Assembly: GCA_040878115.1 (NCBI GenBank)
Contig: JBBDMV010000108.1
Span: forward strand, 1-64,000
Direction of reading: 5' to 3'
DNA length: 64,000 nucleotides
Source: JBBDMU01 sp040878115
Lineage (GTDB): Bacteria > Bacteroidota > Rhodothermia > Balneolales > Natronogracilivirgulaceae
Positions 18,209 through 27,729 of the stretch are shown in pieces. The notes beneath the pieces were generated by a model that was not told the DNA's origin, did not search any database, and worked only from the letters and a program-made list of their open reading frames with translations. Position numbers and translations under genes: made by a program. The stretch's first letter is position 1; each line of letters begins with the position of its first letter.

Positions 18209-19165
18209 CTAATTGCTTAGGATTCTTTCCAGATCAGACAAAGCGGCTTTTACCTGTTTGGCTGAGGTCTCGAGTAGTGCCTTCTCGTCGGAATCCAGTT
18301 CGATTTCAATGATTTCTTTAATGCCGCCATAACCAAGCTTAACGGGTACTCCAAGGTACTGGTCGCTTAACCCGAATTGACCGTCCAGAAGGGCGGCGCA
18401 TGGGAAGATACGGTTTTGATCAAGGGCGATAGCTTCAGCCATCTGAGCAGCGGCAGCACCGGGCGCGTACCAGGCCGAAGTCCCCATCAGGCCGACCAGT
18501 TCACCGCCACCTGTTTTGGTACGTTCAATGATTTCAGCAAGTTTTCCTTTAGCGATTAACTGGGTAACCGGAATTCCTGAAACGGTAGTATAACGCGGAA
18601 GAGGGACCATTGTGTCTCCGTGACCACCAAGGATCAATGCCTGAATATCTTTGGGAGAAATCTTTAGTTCTTCAGCAAGAAAAGCACGGTAACGGGCAGT
18701 ATCAAGAATACCTGCCATACCCAAAACACGACTGGCCGGTAAGCCACTGGCTTTATATGCCACGTAGGTCATCACATCCAACGGATTGGATACAACGATG
18801 ATAGTAGTGTTGGGCGAATGCTCAACGAGTTGCTTAGTTACTGTTTGTACGATGTTGGCATTAATGCCGAGTAGATCGTCGCGACTCATGCCAGGTTTAC
18901 GTGGCACTCCGGCAGTGATGATGCAGATATCGGAACCTTCCGTATCTTTATAATCTGTTGTACCTCTGAGATGGGTATCAAAATTATGAATTGGTGCTGT
19001 TTGCCATTGATCTAATGCCCGGCCTTTGGAGGGGTAAAATGTTTTATCTCCATCTTTGCGTTCCAGATCTACTGCAATTACTTCTTTAGCGAAATCTTTT
19101 TGGGCTACGGCAAGTGCTGCGGTTGAACCCACATTACCACCAGCTCCCACTACTGTTATCTTCAT
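18209..19165 (-). CDS. mdh: Malate dehydrogenase (LDH-like)
   Basis: A 318-residue NAD-dependent dehydrogenase. The N-terminal Rossmann motif is VVGAGGNVGS, the substrate-binding arginines are in GVPRKPGMSRDDLL, and the catalytic histidine is in LGGHGDTMVP. The substrate-loop Arg (PRKPG) marks malate rather than lactate specificity. It interconverts malate and oxaloacetate in the TCA cycle. The next gene upstream is nadK, 36 bp away and on the same strand, so the two may share a transcript. A strong terminator follows. Confidence 0.94.
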   Translation of the reverse strand: MKITVVGAGGNVGSTAALAVAQKDFAKEVIAVDLERKDGDKTFYPSKGRALDQWQTAPIHNFDTHLRGTTDYKDTEGSDICIITAGVPRKPGMSRDDLLGINANIVQTVTKQLVEHSPNTTIIVVSNPLDVMTYVAYKASGLPASRVLGMAGILDTARYRAFLAEELKISPKDIQALILGGHGDTMVPLPRYTTVSGIPVTQLIAKGKLAEIIERTKTGGGELVGLMGTSAWYAPGAAAAQMAEAIALDQNRIFPCAALLDGQFGLSDQYLGVPVKLGYGGIKEIIEIELDSDEKALLETSAKQVKAALSDLERILSN

Positions 19166-19200
19166 ACCTGTTAATTTTTAAGTTATATTTTATTAAATAA

Positions 19201-20073
19201 TTATATCCGCTCACGAAAATCTACTCCCCACATCAACTTGGTGCGCAGTGTTTTGAAATAATCCTGTCCGGGTAATTTTATCAAGTCAATAGTATAATCC
19301 GACCGTTTAATATTGACGAAAGTAAGCGGACCATCAACTTCGCAAATTTTTCCGTCATTTGAAAATAGAACTTCTTGTCCTGGTGGGTCTACAGCTATGC
19401 AGATTATTTTGTCAGATGGTAGTACCAGGGGGCGGGTAGTTAATGTGTGAGGATTGATAGGGGTTAGGGTAACCACGTGTGTTTCAGGCATCACGATAGG
19501 TCCTCCGGATGAGAGGTTGTATGCTGTGGAACCTGTAGGCGTGGAGACAATTATTCCATCAGACCAGTACTTGTTAATGAATAAATCGTCCAGCTTAGCT
19601 ACCAGGGTAATCATGGAAGCCATTCCTTTTTTTGAAAATAAGAATTCGTTAAAAGCTAAGAAAGTCTCCCCATTTTCTGTGGTGGCTTCGAGCAGGTAGC
19701 GCTTGTCCAGTTCATAATTTCCGTTCAGTAGATAATCGAAGGCCTTATGTATTTTTTCTTGCTGGATGTTGGCCAAAAAACCCATCCTCCCACTGTTGAC
19801 ACCCAGAATAGGTTTCCCGGAATCACCTACTCTGCGGGCAGCCCATAACATGGTCCCGTCTCCGCCCAGGGATACGACAAAATCAGATGCTTTTACGGCT
19901 GGAGTTTCTCCTCCCGTTGTTGATACGTGATCAAATTGTTTGCCGTCTAAATACAAGCTCAGTTTCTGATCAAATATAATAGAGACGCCTTTTTCCTTAG
20001 CCCAATTTATAATGTCAATAAGCGGTTCTTTAACCGCGGGCTTTTCCGGATTTGCGATTATACAGATAATCAT
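19201..20073 (-). CDS. nadK: NAD kinase
   Basis: A 290-residue ATP-NAD kinase that makes NADP. The signature GGDGTML lies near residue 73, with NSGRMGFLA after it and GSTAYNLSSGGPI further on, which together form the NAD and phosphate-donor site. Length and N-terminal MIICIIANP fit bacterial NadK. It lies just upstream of mdh and about 60 bp downstream of the substrate-binding protein gene. Confidence 0.96.
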   Translation of the reverse strand: MIICIIANPEKPAVKEPLIDIINWAKEKGVSIIFDQKLSLYLDGKQFDHVSTTGGETPAVKASDFVVSLGGDGTMLWAARRVGDSGKPILGVNSGRMGFLANIQQEKIHKAFDYLLNGNYELDKRYLLEATTENGETFLAFNEFLFSKKGMASMITLVAKLDDLFINKYWSDGIIVSTPTGSTAYNLSSGGPIVMPETHVVTLTPINPHTLTTRPLVLPSDKIICIAVDPPGQEVLFSNDGKICEVDGPLTFVNIKRSDYTIDLIKLPGQDYFKTLRTKLMWGVDFRERI

Positions 20074-20137
20074 AAAACAATGGTCACTAAAATAGTGGAG
20101 TTTTGTTGAAACTTTTTTTAAATAATCAATTCTACTC

Positions 20138-21685
20138 TCAGTTTACATGATTACTTAAGGAAACATTTTCAGAAACTCTGGCATCATTTAAGTTTAGCCA
20201 CCATGAGTAGCTGTTGAATCCGATCCCATCTATATTATTATTGATTAAATAATAACGATCTTTGTCAAAACGGAGAATCTCCTGAGGCAAAGTTTCTGTC
20301 TGATGGTGGGGAGTATAACGCGTTTGTTGATCCAAATACAGGAAAATATTTCGGCTGAAAACCCTCTGGTCCATAAGTACAGCTTTGAAATCCTTTTTAT
20401 ACTGGTTTATAATTTGTGCACTTAGTAATTGTGCAGATAAATCAGAACCAAAGGCAAGGATCAAGCTCTGGCCTTCGCGACCCTGCGTGAAACGTTGTTT
20501 CAGATCGTCTAGAGAGGATTCATCATCCTGACCGTCTGCCTGATAAATCAGTTGAAGTGATGGATTCCCAAGATTGGCTTTAAGGGAGTCGAAGGGTAGG
20601 ATATTAGCCAGGGTTGAAGCGTGCCTGGAATCTAAACCATGCTTGTTATTGGGGTTATATCGAACGATATAAGATTCCTTATGATCAATCACGCCCAATT
20701 CATATTGTTCCCGGTAAGATATTTCCAATTCGTTATCCGAATTAACAAGTGTCTGGATCATTTGCGGACCTAGCTCCATGATTACGTTCAGCCGGCCAAG
20801 CGCGAATTGCCTGAATATACGGGCTTCATCTTCGAGGTTTAGAATTTCAACACGTTTTGGTTTTTGCAGAACTTCATTTTCATCTGTGATACGGTAGTCT
20901 GTATTTCTGTTTAAAATGTAAAGCGTGTCTCCAGAGCTGGCCCCGAATGAGAAAGGGCCCGTTCCTACCGGATGATCTTTTAATCCATTTGTGCGGCGTC
21001 TTAAGGCTTCTTGTGGATAAACTACGGCGAAGGGTGATGCGAGTTTGTATAAGAAGTCGGGATCGCGTTCGATCAAGGTAAAGGTGAGTGTGCTGTCATT
21101 GTTGGCTTGGATTCCATCAATCTGGTCCAGTGTTCTTTCTTCCGGCTGATAAACTTCACGTTGTTCATAAAAATATGCTTCAAAACCACTGATATGGTCC
21201 ACAAATAATTCAGCGGCATTGGGTGGCACGTCGCGGGATGCCATGCGTTCAAAGGCCTGTTTAAAGTCTGAAGCGCGGACTCGACGGCCGATCCCGCTAT
21301 TAAAACTTTCATCGTCGTGATAATAAGTACTTTTATCCAGATAGAATGTGTATTGCAGGGAGTCGCTGCTAATTTGCCAGCGTTTTGCTATGGCGGGCTT
21401 AATATCATCCTGCTCATCCAAGGTAACCAAACCCTCATAAATTAATTGTATCGCCCTTTGAGAGGCTGGATTTAATGCAAACAAAGGATCAAAACCGGTT
21501 ATGTTATTGACTTCACCAATTCGCAGAACATTATCTATAGATTCCTGATCTGCCGCCTCCATTATTTCAGGGGCAGATGGTGTATCAGGTTGATTGTCAA
21601 CGATTACTGTTTCAATGGTCCTGGATGAGCAGGCCTGCAGCAACAGCATGCATAGAATCCATAATGTAATAGAATGGCTCTTCAT
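20138..21685 (-). CDS. Peptide-type ABC transporter substrate-binding lipoprotein
   Basis: A 515-residue extracytoplasmic solute-binding protein of family 5 (DppA/OppA-like). The signal peptide ends with the lipobox LLLQAC. Typical motifs are NITGFDPLFA near the start, LVTLDEQDDIKPAIAKRW, and GTGPFSFG. No permease or ATPase genes are adjacent, so it either works with a transporter elsewhere or has a sensing role. Substrate not predictable. Confidence 0.88.
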   Translation of the reverse strand: MKSHSITLWILCMLLLQACSSRTIETVIVDNQPDTPSAPEIMEAADQESIDNVLRIGEVNNITGFDPLFALNPASQRAIQLIYEGLVTLDEQDDIKPAIAKRWQISSDSLQYTFYLDKSTYYHDDESFNSGIGRRVRASDFKQAFERMASRDVPPNAAELFVDHISGFEAYFYEQREVYQPEERTLDQIDGIQANNDSTLTFTLIERDPDFLYKLASPFAVVYPQEALRRRTNGLKDHPVGTGPFSFGASSGDTLYILNRNTDYRITDENEVLQKPKRVEILNLEDEARIFRQFALGRLNVIMELGPQMIQTLVNSDNELEISYREQYELGVIDHKESYIVRYNPNNKHGLDSRHASTLANILPFDSLKANLGNPSLQLIYQADGQDDESSLDDLKQRFTQGREGQSLILAFGSDLSAQLLSAQIINQYKKDFKAVLMDQRVFSRNIFLYLDQQTRYTPHHQTETLPQEILRFDKDRYYLINNNIDGIGFNSYSWWLNLNDARVSENVSLSNHVN

Positions 21686-21758
21686 AAAGAGATGAATTTA
21701 GAGAATAATCACGTTTAATATATGAATAAAATACCCAAAGGCATGATTTAGAGCATAT

Positions 21759-22937
21759 TTATTTCTTAAGGCCCTTAATCCCTTTTACCGATTTCGTGCT
21801 GAGTAGATTGGTTTCATAGCTCCTAACCCGGCTGTTTTTTAACTTGTTCTGTTTAACGGCAATAGCAAGGATTTCATTCAGAAGGTCAGGAAAGCTTACC
21901 CCGCTTTTATCCCACAGGTAAAATGAAAATGATCCGGGAATTGTGTTGATCTCGTTGAAAAATACTTTATGATTGTCTGTATTTACCAAAAAATCCAGCC
22001 TGACAACCCCCGACATCTTTAAAAGCTTAAATATTTTCACGGACAGCTCTTGTATATGCCGGGCCAGCTCGTCAGTGATAGGAGCCGGTATTCTGCGCTC
22101 CGCGGAAGCCATACCTTTACCGCCATCATCACCGCTCATATATTTATCTTCAAACGATAGTATTTCTTCTTTCCCGAGGGGCTGTTCACAGACGCTGGCC
22201 CTGGCACGGGTCTCGTCACCCAATACCGAGCAGTTTACTTCCATCAATGGGTGAACAGCTTCTTCAATGATCAGTTCCTGATCGTAACGAAATGCCGTCT
22301 CAATAGCATCTTCAGCAATTTCTATATTATCCGCCCGTGCTACGCCAATGCTGCTGCCAAGATGCACGGGTTTTACAAAAACCGGGAAATCAAGCTTTTT
22401 GATATTACCTTTTATGAATTCAGTAGTTTCTATCCATTCCTGTTCATTGAACCAAACCTGGTTGGTTACCTTAATATCGCGGGCTGAACAAAGGTCTTTT
22501 GCTATGCGTTTATCCATGCCAACAGCCGAACCGGCTACTCCCGGCCCCGTCGATGGCAGATTGAACATTTCACAAGCGCCCTGAAAAGAACCGTTCTCTC
22601 CATCAGCTCCATGAAAAGCGTTCAGAACGGCATAAATTGGTGTTGTACGGGGCCTGGAAAAGAAACCAGTATTGGTTTCCAACAGCACAGCCCTGCCATT
22701 TTCAGCAAAAGCCAGTGTGCAAGGCACGGCTTGTTCTTCTAGTTTTTTTATATCCTGAAAGTTCTCAAGCTTTAGCAAAGGTTCACCGGTGAGCCACTGG
22801 CCATTTTTTGTGATGTAAAGGGGAATGGGCCTGTAGGTATTATCCAGAGCGGCGATAGCCTGCAGGGCCGTAAGTACGGAAACCTCATGCTCCGGAGACG
22901 CTCCGCCAAAAGCCACCAGTATATTTTTTTGACTCAT
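21759..22937 (-). CDS. ddl: D-alanine--D-alanine ligase
   Basis: A 392-residue ATP-grasp ligase making the D-Ala-D-Ala dipeptide for peptidoglycan. Visible motifs are FGGASPEHEVS at the N-terminus, HGADGENGSFQG, KPVHLGSSIGV for ATP/magnesium binding, FEDKYMSGDD around the active-site tyrosine, and NEINTIPGS near the C-terminus. It is slightly longer than E. coli DdlB because of a basic tail. It follows the AI-2E gene on the same strand. Confidence 0.94.
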   Translation of the reverse strand: MSQKNILVAFGGASPEHEVSVLTALQAIAALDNTYRPIPLYITKNGQWLTGEPLLKLENFQDIKKLEEQAVPCTLAFAENGRAVLLETNTGFFSRPRTTPIYAVLNAFHGADGENGSFQGACEMFNLPSTGPGVAGSAVGMDKRIAKDLCSARDIKVTNQVWFNEQEWIETTEFIKGNIKKLDFPVFVKPVHLGSSIGVARADNIEIAEDAIETAFRYDQELIIEEAVHPLMEVNCSVLGDETRARASVCEQPLGKEEILSFEDKYMSGDDGGKGMASAERRIPAPITDELARHIQELSVKIFKLLKMSGVVRLDFLVNTDNHKVFFNEINTIPGSFSFYLWDKSGVSFPDLLNEILAIAVKQNKLKNSRVRSYETNLLSTKSVKGIKGLKK

Positions 22938-23030
22938 AAAGTGTTGTTTAAATGAAAAATTAAAATTAGGTAAACGGACAGTGAACTGCAGTTCTTTTTA
23001 CTTGAAATTTTATAATGCATTTTTGCCTTG

Positions 23031-24155
23031 TCAGGCCTCATGTTCCAGACGGTCTTTAATTTTATCAAATTGCTCATTAATGAATTTCGCCTGGCGAGTT
23101 TTCTTCCTGGTCTGAACATCGCCAAGCAAATACCCGTAAGGCTCAAGCCCTTCTATTTCATCACAGATGCGCTTTAGAATGGCCATGCCGGGAATAAATA
23201 AGATCATGCCTGCTACGCCCCAGACCATCCCGCCAATAAACAACGCGAGGAGGGTAACCAATGGGTTGATGCTGACTTGCCCACCCACGATGTTAGGGGT
23301 CAGAACATTGCTTTCTATTAACTGGATCACGTAAAAACTGAGCAGGATCCCAGCGGGTATCCATAAAGAATCTGCCATAAGCAGGGCGTACAAGATCGGC
23401 AAAATAGAGCCAACCAACGGGCCAATAAACGGAATGATATTTAAAGCAGCGGCAAAAACACCGAAGAAAATGGCATGGTTAATACCAAAAGCCATGAGTG
23501 TAAGGGTATTCATCACCGCTAAAATGCAAATCACAATGGACATGCCGGTCAGATACTGCTGGGCAATTTTCTGTAGGTTCTCGATGATCGTCTTCATTTT
23601 CCCGTCATCGTCCGTTCCAAAAGCGCGGAAGAAGAACTCCCTGAGAAAACTTCTGTAAATCAAAAGAAAAAAAGTAAACACCGGTATCATGAACAGAAGT
23701 GTTACGTTGCTTGCCGCACTGATCAGACCTGAAGTTAATGACGGTGTGCTTTCTTCGATATAGTTAACAAAAGTGTCAAAGGATGAGTCTATACCGAAAT
23801 TGGGTTGTTCACCAAAGTAGCTTTCGAATGTTAAACCTACCCGGTTGATGAATTCGGTAATTTGTGCTTCAATGGATGGCAGGTCTTGAGCAAATCCTGT
23901 GAGTTGAGAGAAGAAGAAGAACATGATGCCTGCTAAAACAACGATGGCTGAGAACACAGCAACCACAGCCGCGATAATATCATTGATCTTCCTGGATTCG
24001 AGCCAGTCACAGTATGGCGTGAGCAAACTTGCCATAAATGCGGCAAACGTAAGAGGTATAAGAATGAGCTTGGCAACGACCAAACCATAGACAAATAAGG
24101 TAATTCCAAGTAGTATTGCCGTAATCTTAATGTAAACCGGATACGTTGTTTCCAC
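23031..24155 (-). CDS. AI-2E family transporter
   Basis: A 374-residue membrane protein with about eight hydrophobic segments and the family hallmarks: a periplasmic helical region after helix 3, and the conserved NIIPFIGPLVGSILPILYAL and NPLVTLLALFIGGMVWG in the second half. Family members have been linked to autoinducer-2 export, Na+/H+ exchange or peptidoglycan precursor handling, so no substrate is claimed. The C-terminus is charged and cytosolic. It lies about 90 bp upstream of ddl. Confidence 0.92.
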   Translation of the reverse strand: METTYPVYIKITAILLGITLFVYGLVVAKLILIPLTFAAFMASLLTPYCDWLESRKINDIIAAVVAVFSAIVVLAGIMFFFFSQLTGFAQDLPSIEAQITEFINRVGLTFESYFGEQPNFGIDSSFDTFVNYIEESTPSLTSGLISAASNVTLLFMIPVFTFFLLIYRSFLREFFFRAFGTDDDGKMKTIIENLQKIAQQYLTGMSIVICILAVMNTLTLMAFGINHAIFFGVFAAALNIIPFIGPLVGSILPILYALLMADSLWIPAGILLSFYVIQLIESNVLTPNIVGGQVSINPLVTLLALFIGGMVWGVAGMILFIPGMAILKRICDEIEGLEPYGYLLGDVQTRKKTRQAKFINEQFDKIKDRLEHEA

Positions 24156-24479
24156 AAATTATATCTTTAAACAGTTTTGAATTTGGAGCTATTAATGTAA
24201 TGGGTACGCTAATAGCTCTCACTCTATTGCTTTGATGTTTTATCCAAAGGGAATAGTTTCTCCTTTTATAGCAGGCAATCATGCATACTTTCTTTAATAT
24301 ATGAAAATTAAGCCGAAATGGCAGAAACAGGACCTTTAAAGAAGCTTATTTTTGAGTTCAATGGCTTGTAGCATTTCAAGCAAAGGTTGCGTTTCATGCT
24401 TGGGGTGAGGTGAAAGGCCTGAGGTGAGAAAGTCAGAGCGCAGGTTGGGGCCTCCAATGCCCCTTATTGTTCCAGATGC
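24156..24479. other. Intergenic region between tag and AI-2E gene
   Basis: About 320 bp. The right part carries GGTGAGGTGAAAGG / CCTGAGGTGAG, a short direct repeat of GAGGTGA. A promoter for the leftward AI-2E gene is expected near 24160-24250. No gene, RNA or clear terminator is visible. Confidence 0.35.
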
Positions 24480-25058
24480 TTATTTCCCAACCGGAGTCGA
24501 AGACTTGTTTGATGTAAGAAGGATGTGATTCATCCACTTGGGTTTGCGCCTTGCAATTTCAGTATAAACCGGACAATCTTCTGAATGTGCTCCTTGCAGG
24601 TATCCCGTGCTCATTAGAAATTCGCCTGTTATTTCGCCTCCTGTAAATTTGAATGTCTTTTTGAACAGTTTGACCCATTCGGGTTTCGTCAAGGGATGAT
24701 GGTGGTCCAGCCAGGTTTTGAAAGAGCCAAATTCTTCCTGGATACTGGTTATACGGCGTGCATTCTCAATGGCGGCATCAATTTTGAGTCGGTTTCTGAT
24801 AATCCCGGAATCACTAAGCAAGCGTTCCCGGTCGTCACGGCCAAAAGCGGCCACAACACCTATTTCGAAATTGCTGTAAGCCCGCCGAAACCCGTCACGC
24901 TTTTTCAGGATGGTGAGCCACGATAAACCGGCCTGATTGATTTCAAGTATAAGCCGTTCGAAGAGGAGGTCATCGTCCGTGACAGGGAAACCGTATTCTC
25001 CCTCGTGATACGGACCATGATGCTGATGTCCCGGCGCAGTGTGGCAGTAGCTGTTCAT
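24480..25058 (-). CDS. tag: DNA-3-methyladenine glycosylase I
   Basis: A 192-residue base-excision repair glycosylase that removes 3-methyladenine. The core EINQAGLSWLTILKKRDGF matches the family closely. The zinc site of E. coli Tag (Cys-His...HisxxxCys) appears conserved: Cys5, the His of PYHEGEYG, and H-x3-C in GAHSEDC. The N-terminal His-rich segment GHQHHG is unusual. The start overlaps the stop of the upstream oxidoreductase gene (TAATG), showing translational coupling to a gene with no obvious repair role. Confidence 0.93.
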   Translation of the reverse strand: MNSYCHTAPGHQHHGPYHEGEYGFPVTDDDLLFERLILEINQAGLSWLTILKKRDGFRRAYSNFEIGVVAAFGRDDRERLLSDSGIIRNRLKIDAAIENARRITSIQEEFGSFKTWLDHHHPLTKPEWVKLFKKTFKFTGGEITGEFLMSTGYLQGAHSEDCPVYTEIARRKPKWMNHILLTSNKSSTPVGK

Positions 25059-26113
25059 TATTTGGTTCCATTGTATTTGACTGTACGTTTTTCCTCGTTA
25101 CTCAATAGCGCATGTTCAATGATTCGTATCGTGTTTAAGGCTTGCAGGGGTTTGACAATGAGTTCTTCACGGCCGCGAATAACGTCAGCGATATTCCGGT
25201 AATAATCCTGGTAAGAGCCCGGAAGAGTCTCCAGGGGGCCATCGAAATGCAGTCCGTTCAGATTGGTATTTAGCTTACCCCAATTCTCCCGGCGTTCCAT
25301 TCCCCAGTTGGGGCTGGAAGGCAGCAGCCCTTGCTTCAATGCATTTTCCTGCGGGTCCAGTCCGTATTTGACATAGGAACCTTCCGTACCGTGCAAAGTA
25401 AACCGTTTATTCGGTTCCCGTACCAGCATTCCGGCCTTCAAAGTAGCTTTCAAATTATTGTAGTGTAAGATTAACTCAAAATAGTCAGCTACTTTTGCTG
25501 AATCTCTCTGAATTCTAATATCCGCGGTAACCATTTCCGGAAGGCCGAATAATGTTTGGGCCTGATCAATAAGGTGAGGACCAAGATCATAAAGAATACC
25601 CGTGCCTTCGCCTTCATCCTCCCGCCAGCCGGGTTTCCGATAATTGCGGAAACGGTCGAAGTGGGATTCAAATTCAACCAGGCGGCCCAATAAATTACCT
25701 TTTATCAATTTATTTACCGTCTTGAAATCACCGTCCCATCTGCGATTCTGGAAAGCACTTAGTACTCTTTTCTGTTGCCTGGCAAGACCGATAAGCTGGT
25801 GTGCCTGCTCTGAAGTTATTGTTAAAGGTTTATCAACGACAACGTGTTTATTGGATAGTAACGCCTGTCTGGCCAGTTCGAAATGGGTGTTATTCGGAGT
25901 CGCTATTACGACTAATTCAATGCTCTCGTCCAGAAGCAGGGTGGTTACATCACCTACTACATCAACCCAGGGGTAGCGCTCAGAAGATTCTTTCTTGCGA
26001 CGCTCAACTACCTTCTTCAGGCTCAGGCCCTGAACAGCCTGAATGACCGGTGCATGAAAAACTTTAGCTGCATTGCCGTATCCAATCAACCCCGTGTTAA
26101 TTACATCTTGCAA
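25058..26113 (-). CDS. Gfo/Idh/MocA family oxidoreductase
   Basis: A 351-residue NAD(P)-dependent dehydrogenase with the Rossmann motif GLIGYGNAAKV, the catalytic VVDKPLTIT (EKP-type) lysine motif, and YDLGPHLIDQAQTLFG at the active site. It most resembles the YdgJ/YvaA-type group acting on sugars or scyllo-inositol. The substrate is uncertain. It is the first gene of a pair with tag. Confidence 0.92.
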   Translation of the reverse strand: MQDVINTGLIGYGNAAKVFHAPVIQAVQGLSLKKVVERRKKESSERYPWVDVVGDVTTLLLDESIELVVIATPNNTHFELARQALLSNKHVVVDKPLTITSEQAHQLIGLARQQKRVLSAFQNRRWDGDFKTVNKLIKGNLLGRLVEFESHFDRFRNYRKPGWREDEGEGTGILYDLGPHLIDQAQTLFGLPEMVTADIRIQRDSAKVADYFELILHYNNLKATLKAGMLVREPNKRFTLHGTEGSYVKYGLDPQENALKQGLLPSSPNWGMERRENWGKLNTNLNGLHFDGPLETLPGSYQDYYRNIADVIRGREELIVKPLQALNTIRIIEHALLSNEEKRTVKYNGTK

Positions 26114-26399
26114 ATGGCCTCCTGTATAATCCCTTTAGTTAGTATAAATGTAATCGTCACGTTTGAGCCTGAAACGAATAGAAGTTATATCAGAAATATA
26201 CTAATTAACTACAGAATTTCAACTTATGCTATCGGGTTCCAAAATTGTACAGAGTGTTCTTTGTTTTCCCTATCATAAAATTGTATATCGGATCGGTTAA
26301 TGGCCCTGACGGGTTTGAAACGTATGACTATAGAATTGGGCCGGCAGAAAAGCAAAAAAATAGCAAGCCATTATTGCATATCATAGATAAAAGTTTGCT

Positions 26400-26849
26400 T
26401 CACCTGGCTTTCTGCATAAATGACTCAATACTGATTTCGCTCAGTAAAGTTCGATGAACCGGACACTTTTTTGATATTTCCAATAGTTTATTGACCTGAT
26501 CTTCATCCAGGTCCCCTTTCACGATGATTTCCTTTTCTATGTAATCAAGTCGGGCATTTTTAGTTTCGCAATCTTCACAGTCTTTCGCGTGAGCTTTATA
26601 ATGGCGCAGTTCGACATATATATCTTCTAAGGCCCATTCCTTGCGATTGGCATACATTCTCATGGTAATGACGCTGCACGATCCCAATGACATCAACAGT
26701 AAGTCATAAGGGTCGGGTCCGGCGTCCTGACCTCCTGGTCCCTCCGGTTCGTCCGCGATGATCTCGTGCCGTCCTACCGTCATGACGGTTTTGAAGTTCT
26801 GCTCGCCCTGGTGAATATGGACGATTTTTTGAGGAGTATGTTCAGACAT
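26400..26849 (-). CDS. OsmC/Ohr family protein
   Basis: About 149 residues from the preferred ATG at 26849 (an upstream ATG at 26915 would add 22 non-family residues). Both redox cysteines are present: one in LMSLGSCSVITMRMYA and one in ISKKCPVHRTLL. OsmC/Ohr enzymes reduce organic hydroperoxides. This member is of the YhfA/OsmC-like branch, with the GGQDAGPDPYDLLL motif. An extra CEDC pair in the centre (AKDCEDCETK) is noticeable and might bind metal or modulate redox. Confidence 0.9.
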   Translation of the reverse strand: MSEHTPQKIVHIHQGEQNFKTVMTVGRHEIIADEPEGPGGQDAGPDPYDLLLMSLGSCSVITMRMYANRKEWALEDIYVELRHYKAHAKDCEDCETKNARLDYIEKEIIVKGDLDEDQVNKLLEISKKCPVHRTLLSEISIESFMQKAR

Positions 26850-27049
26850 AGGTTTTGAACTGGAATGTTTATTATTGAAGAGTAAATAAAAAGGGTCTTG
26901 TATTAATAATCTCACTTATCATATGAAAATATTTTTACCAGATCCCTTTTTCCCCCTTAGCGGCTATATTGTAGGAACTTAAAGGTATTGCTACCATTAT
27001 TACATCCCCCTATTGATCAGTAACATACCGCCGCACTGTCCACAGAATA

Positions 27050-27490
27050 TCACCCGGGATAACTTCCCGCGATATAGTTCTTCATATCGTTGAGCTCAAT
27101 TTCTTGCTGGTCAATAATAGCTTTGACCAGATCTCCAATTGAAATTATCCCTATTACGTTTTCGCTGCTGTCGAGAACAGGTAAGTGCCGGATTTTTTTT
27201 TGGGTCATAATGGCCATGCAGTTTTCGATAGTCTCCTCCGGTATCACCCATAATAAATTGGAGGTCATAATCTCTTTTACCTGGGTTTGCCTGGACGTTC
27301 GTCCTTTCAGAATTACTTTATTACGATAATCGCGTTCTGAGATTATTCCTTCTAATCTGCCTTGGTCCATAACAAGCAATGCTCCCACATTGTGATCGGC
27401 CATTCCGCTTATAGCATCAAAAACCGATGCATCGGGACTAATTTTATAAATATCAGGTCCTTTTTTGGATAATACCTCTTGAACATGCAT
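27050..27490 (-). CDS. Tandem CBS domain protein
   Basis: A 146-residue stand-alone Bateman module: CBS 1 about residues 8-60 (ISERDYRNKV) and CBS 2 about 72-128 (RHLPVLDSSENVIGIISIGD). Such proteins sense adenine nucleotides and regulate partners. No partner is adjacent, so its target is unknown. Single gene. Confidence 0.92.
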   Translation of the reverse strand: MHVQEVLSKKGPDIYKISPDASVFDAISGMADHNVGALLVMDQGRLEGIISERDYRNKVILKGRTSRQTQVKEIMTSNLLWVIPEETIENCMAIMTQKKIRHLPVLDSSENVIGIISIGDLVKAIIDQQEIELNDMKNYIAGSYPG

Positions 27491-27594
27491 AATGGCTCTC
27501 CTACAAGTTAAATTTAAACTGATGAAAGGTTAATTACATTAAAGCCTCAACATAAATAAATGAAAATTTAATCATTTGCAAGAATCTCATATAT

Positions 27595-27729
27595 CCTTTT
27601 GTTAACGATGACAATGCCCAGGATGAGGTGTATTTATACGGCCATAAAAATATTCAGGGTTTAGTGGTAGATCCTTCAAACGGAAAAATATGGGTAAGTG
27701 AACACGGTCCCAGAGGTGGTGTTGAACTT
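27595..27729 (+). pseudogene. Fragment of PQQ-dependent sugar dehydrogenase
   Basis: In-frame translation yields PFVNDDNAQDEVYLYGHKN, followed by IQGLVVDPSNGKIWVSEHGP and RGGVEL. These match the conserved middle of soluble aldose dehydrogenases (GSDH/YliI family; YGHRNPQG...HEHGPRGGDE), including catalytic-loop residues. Nothing before or after belongs to the gene, and the frame then runs into the opposite-strand lipoprotein gene. It is a relic of about 45 codons. Confidence 0.8.
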
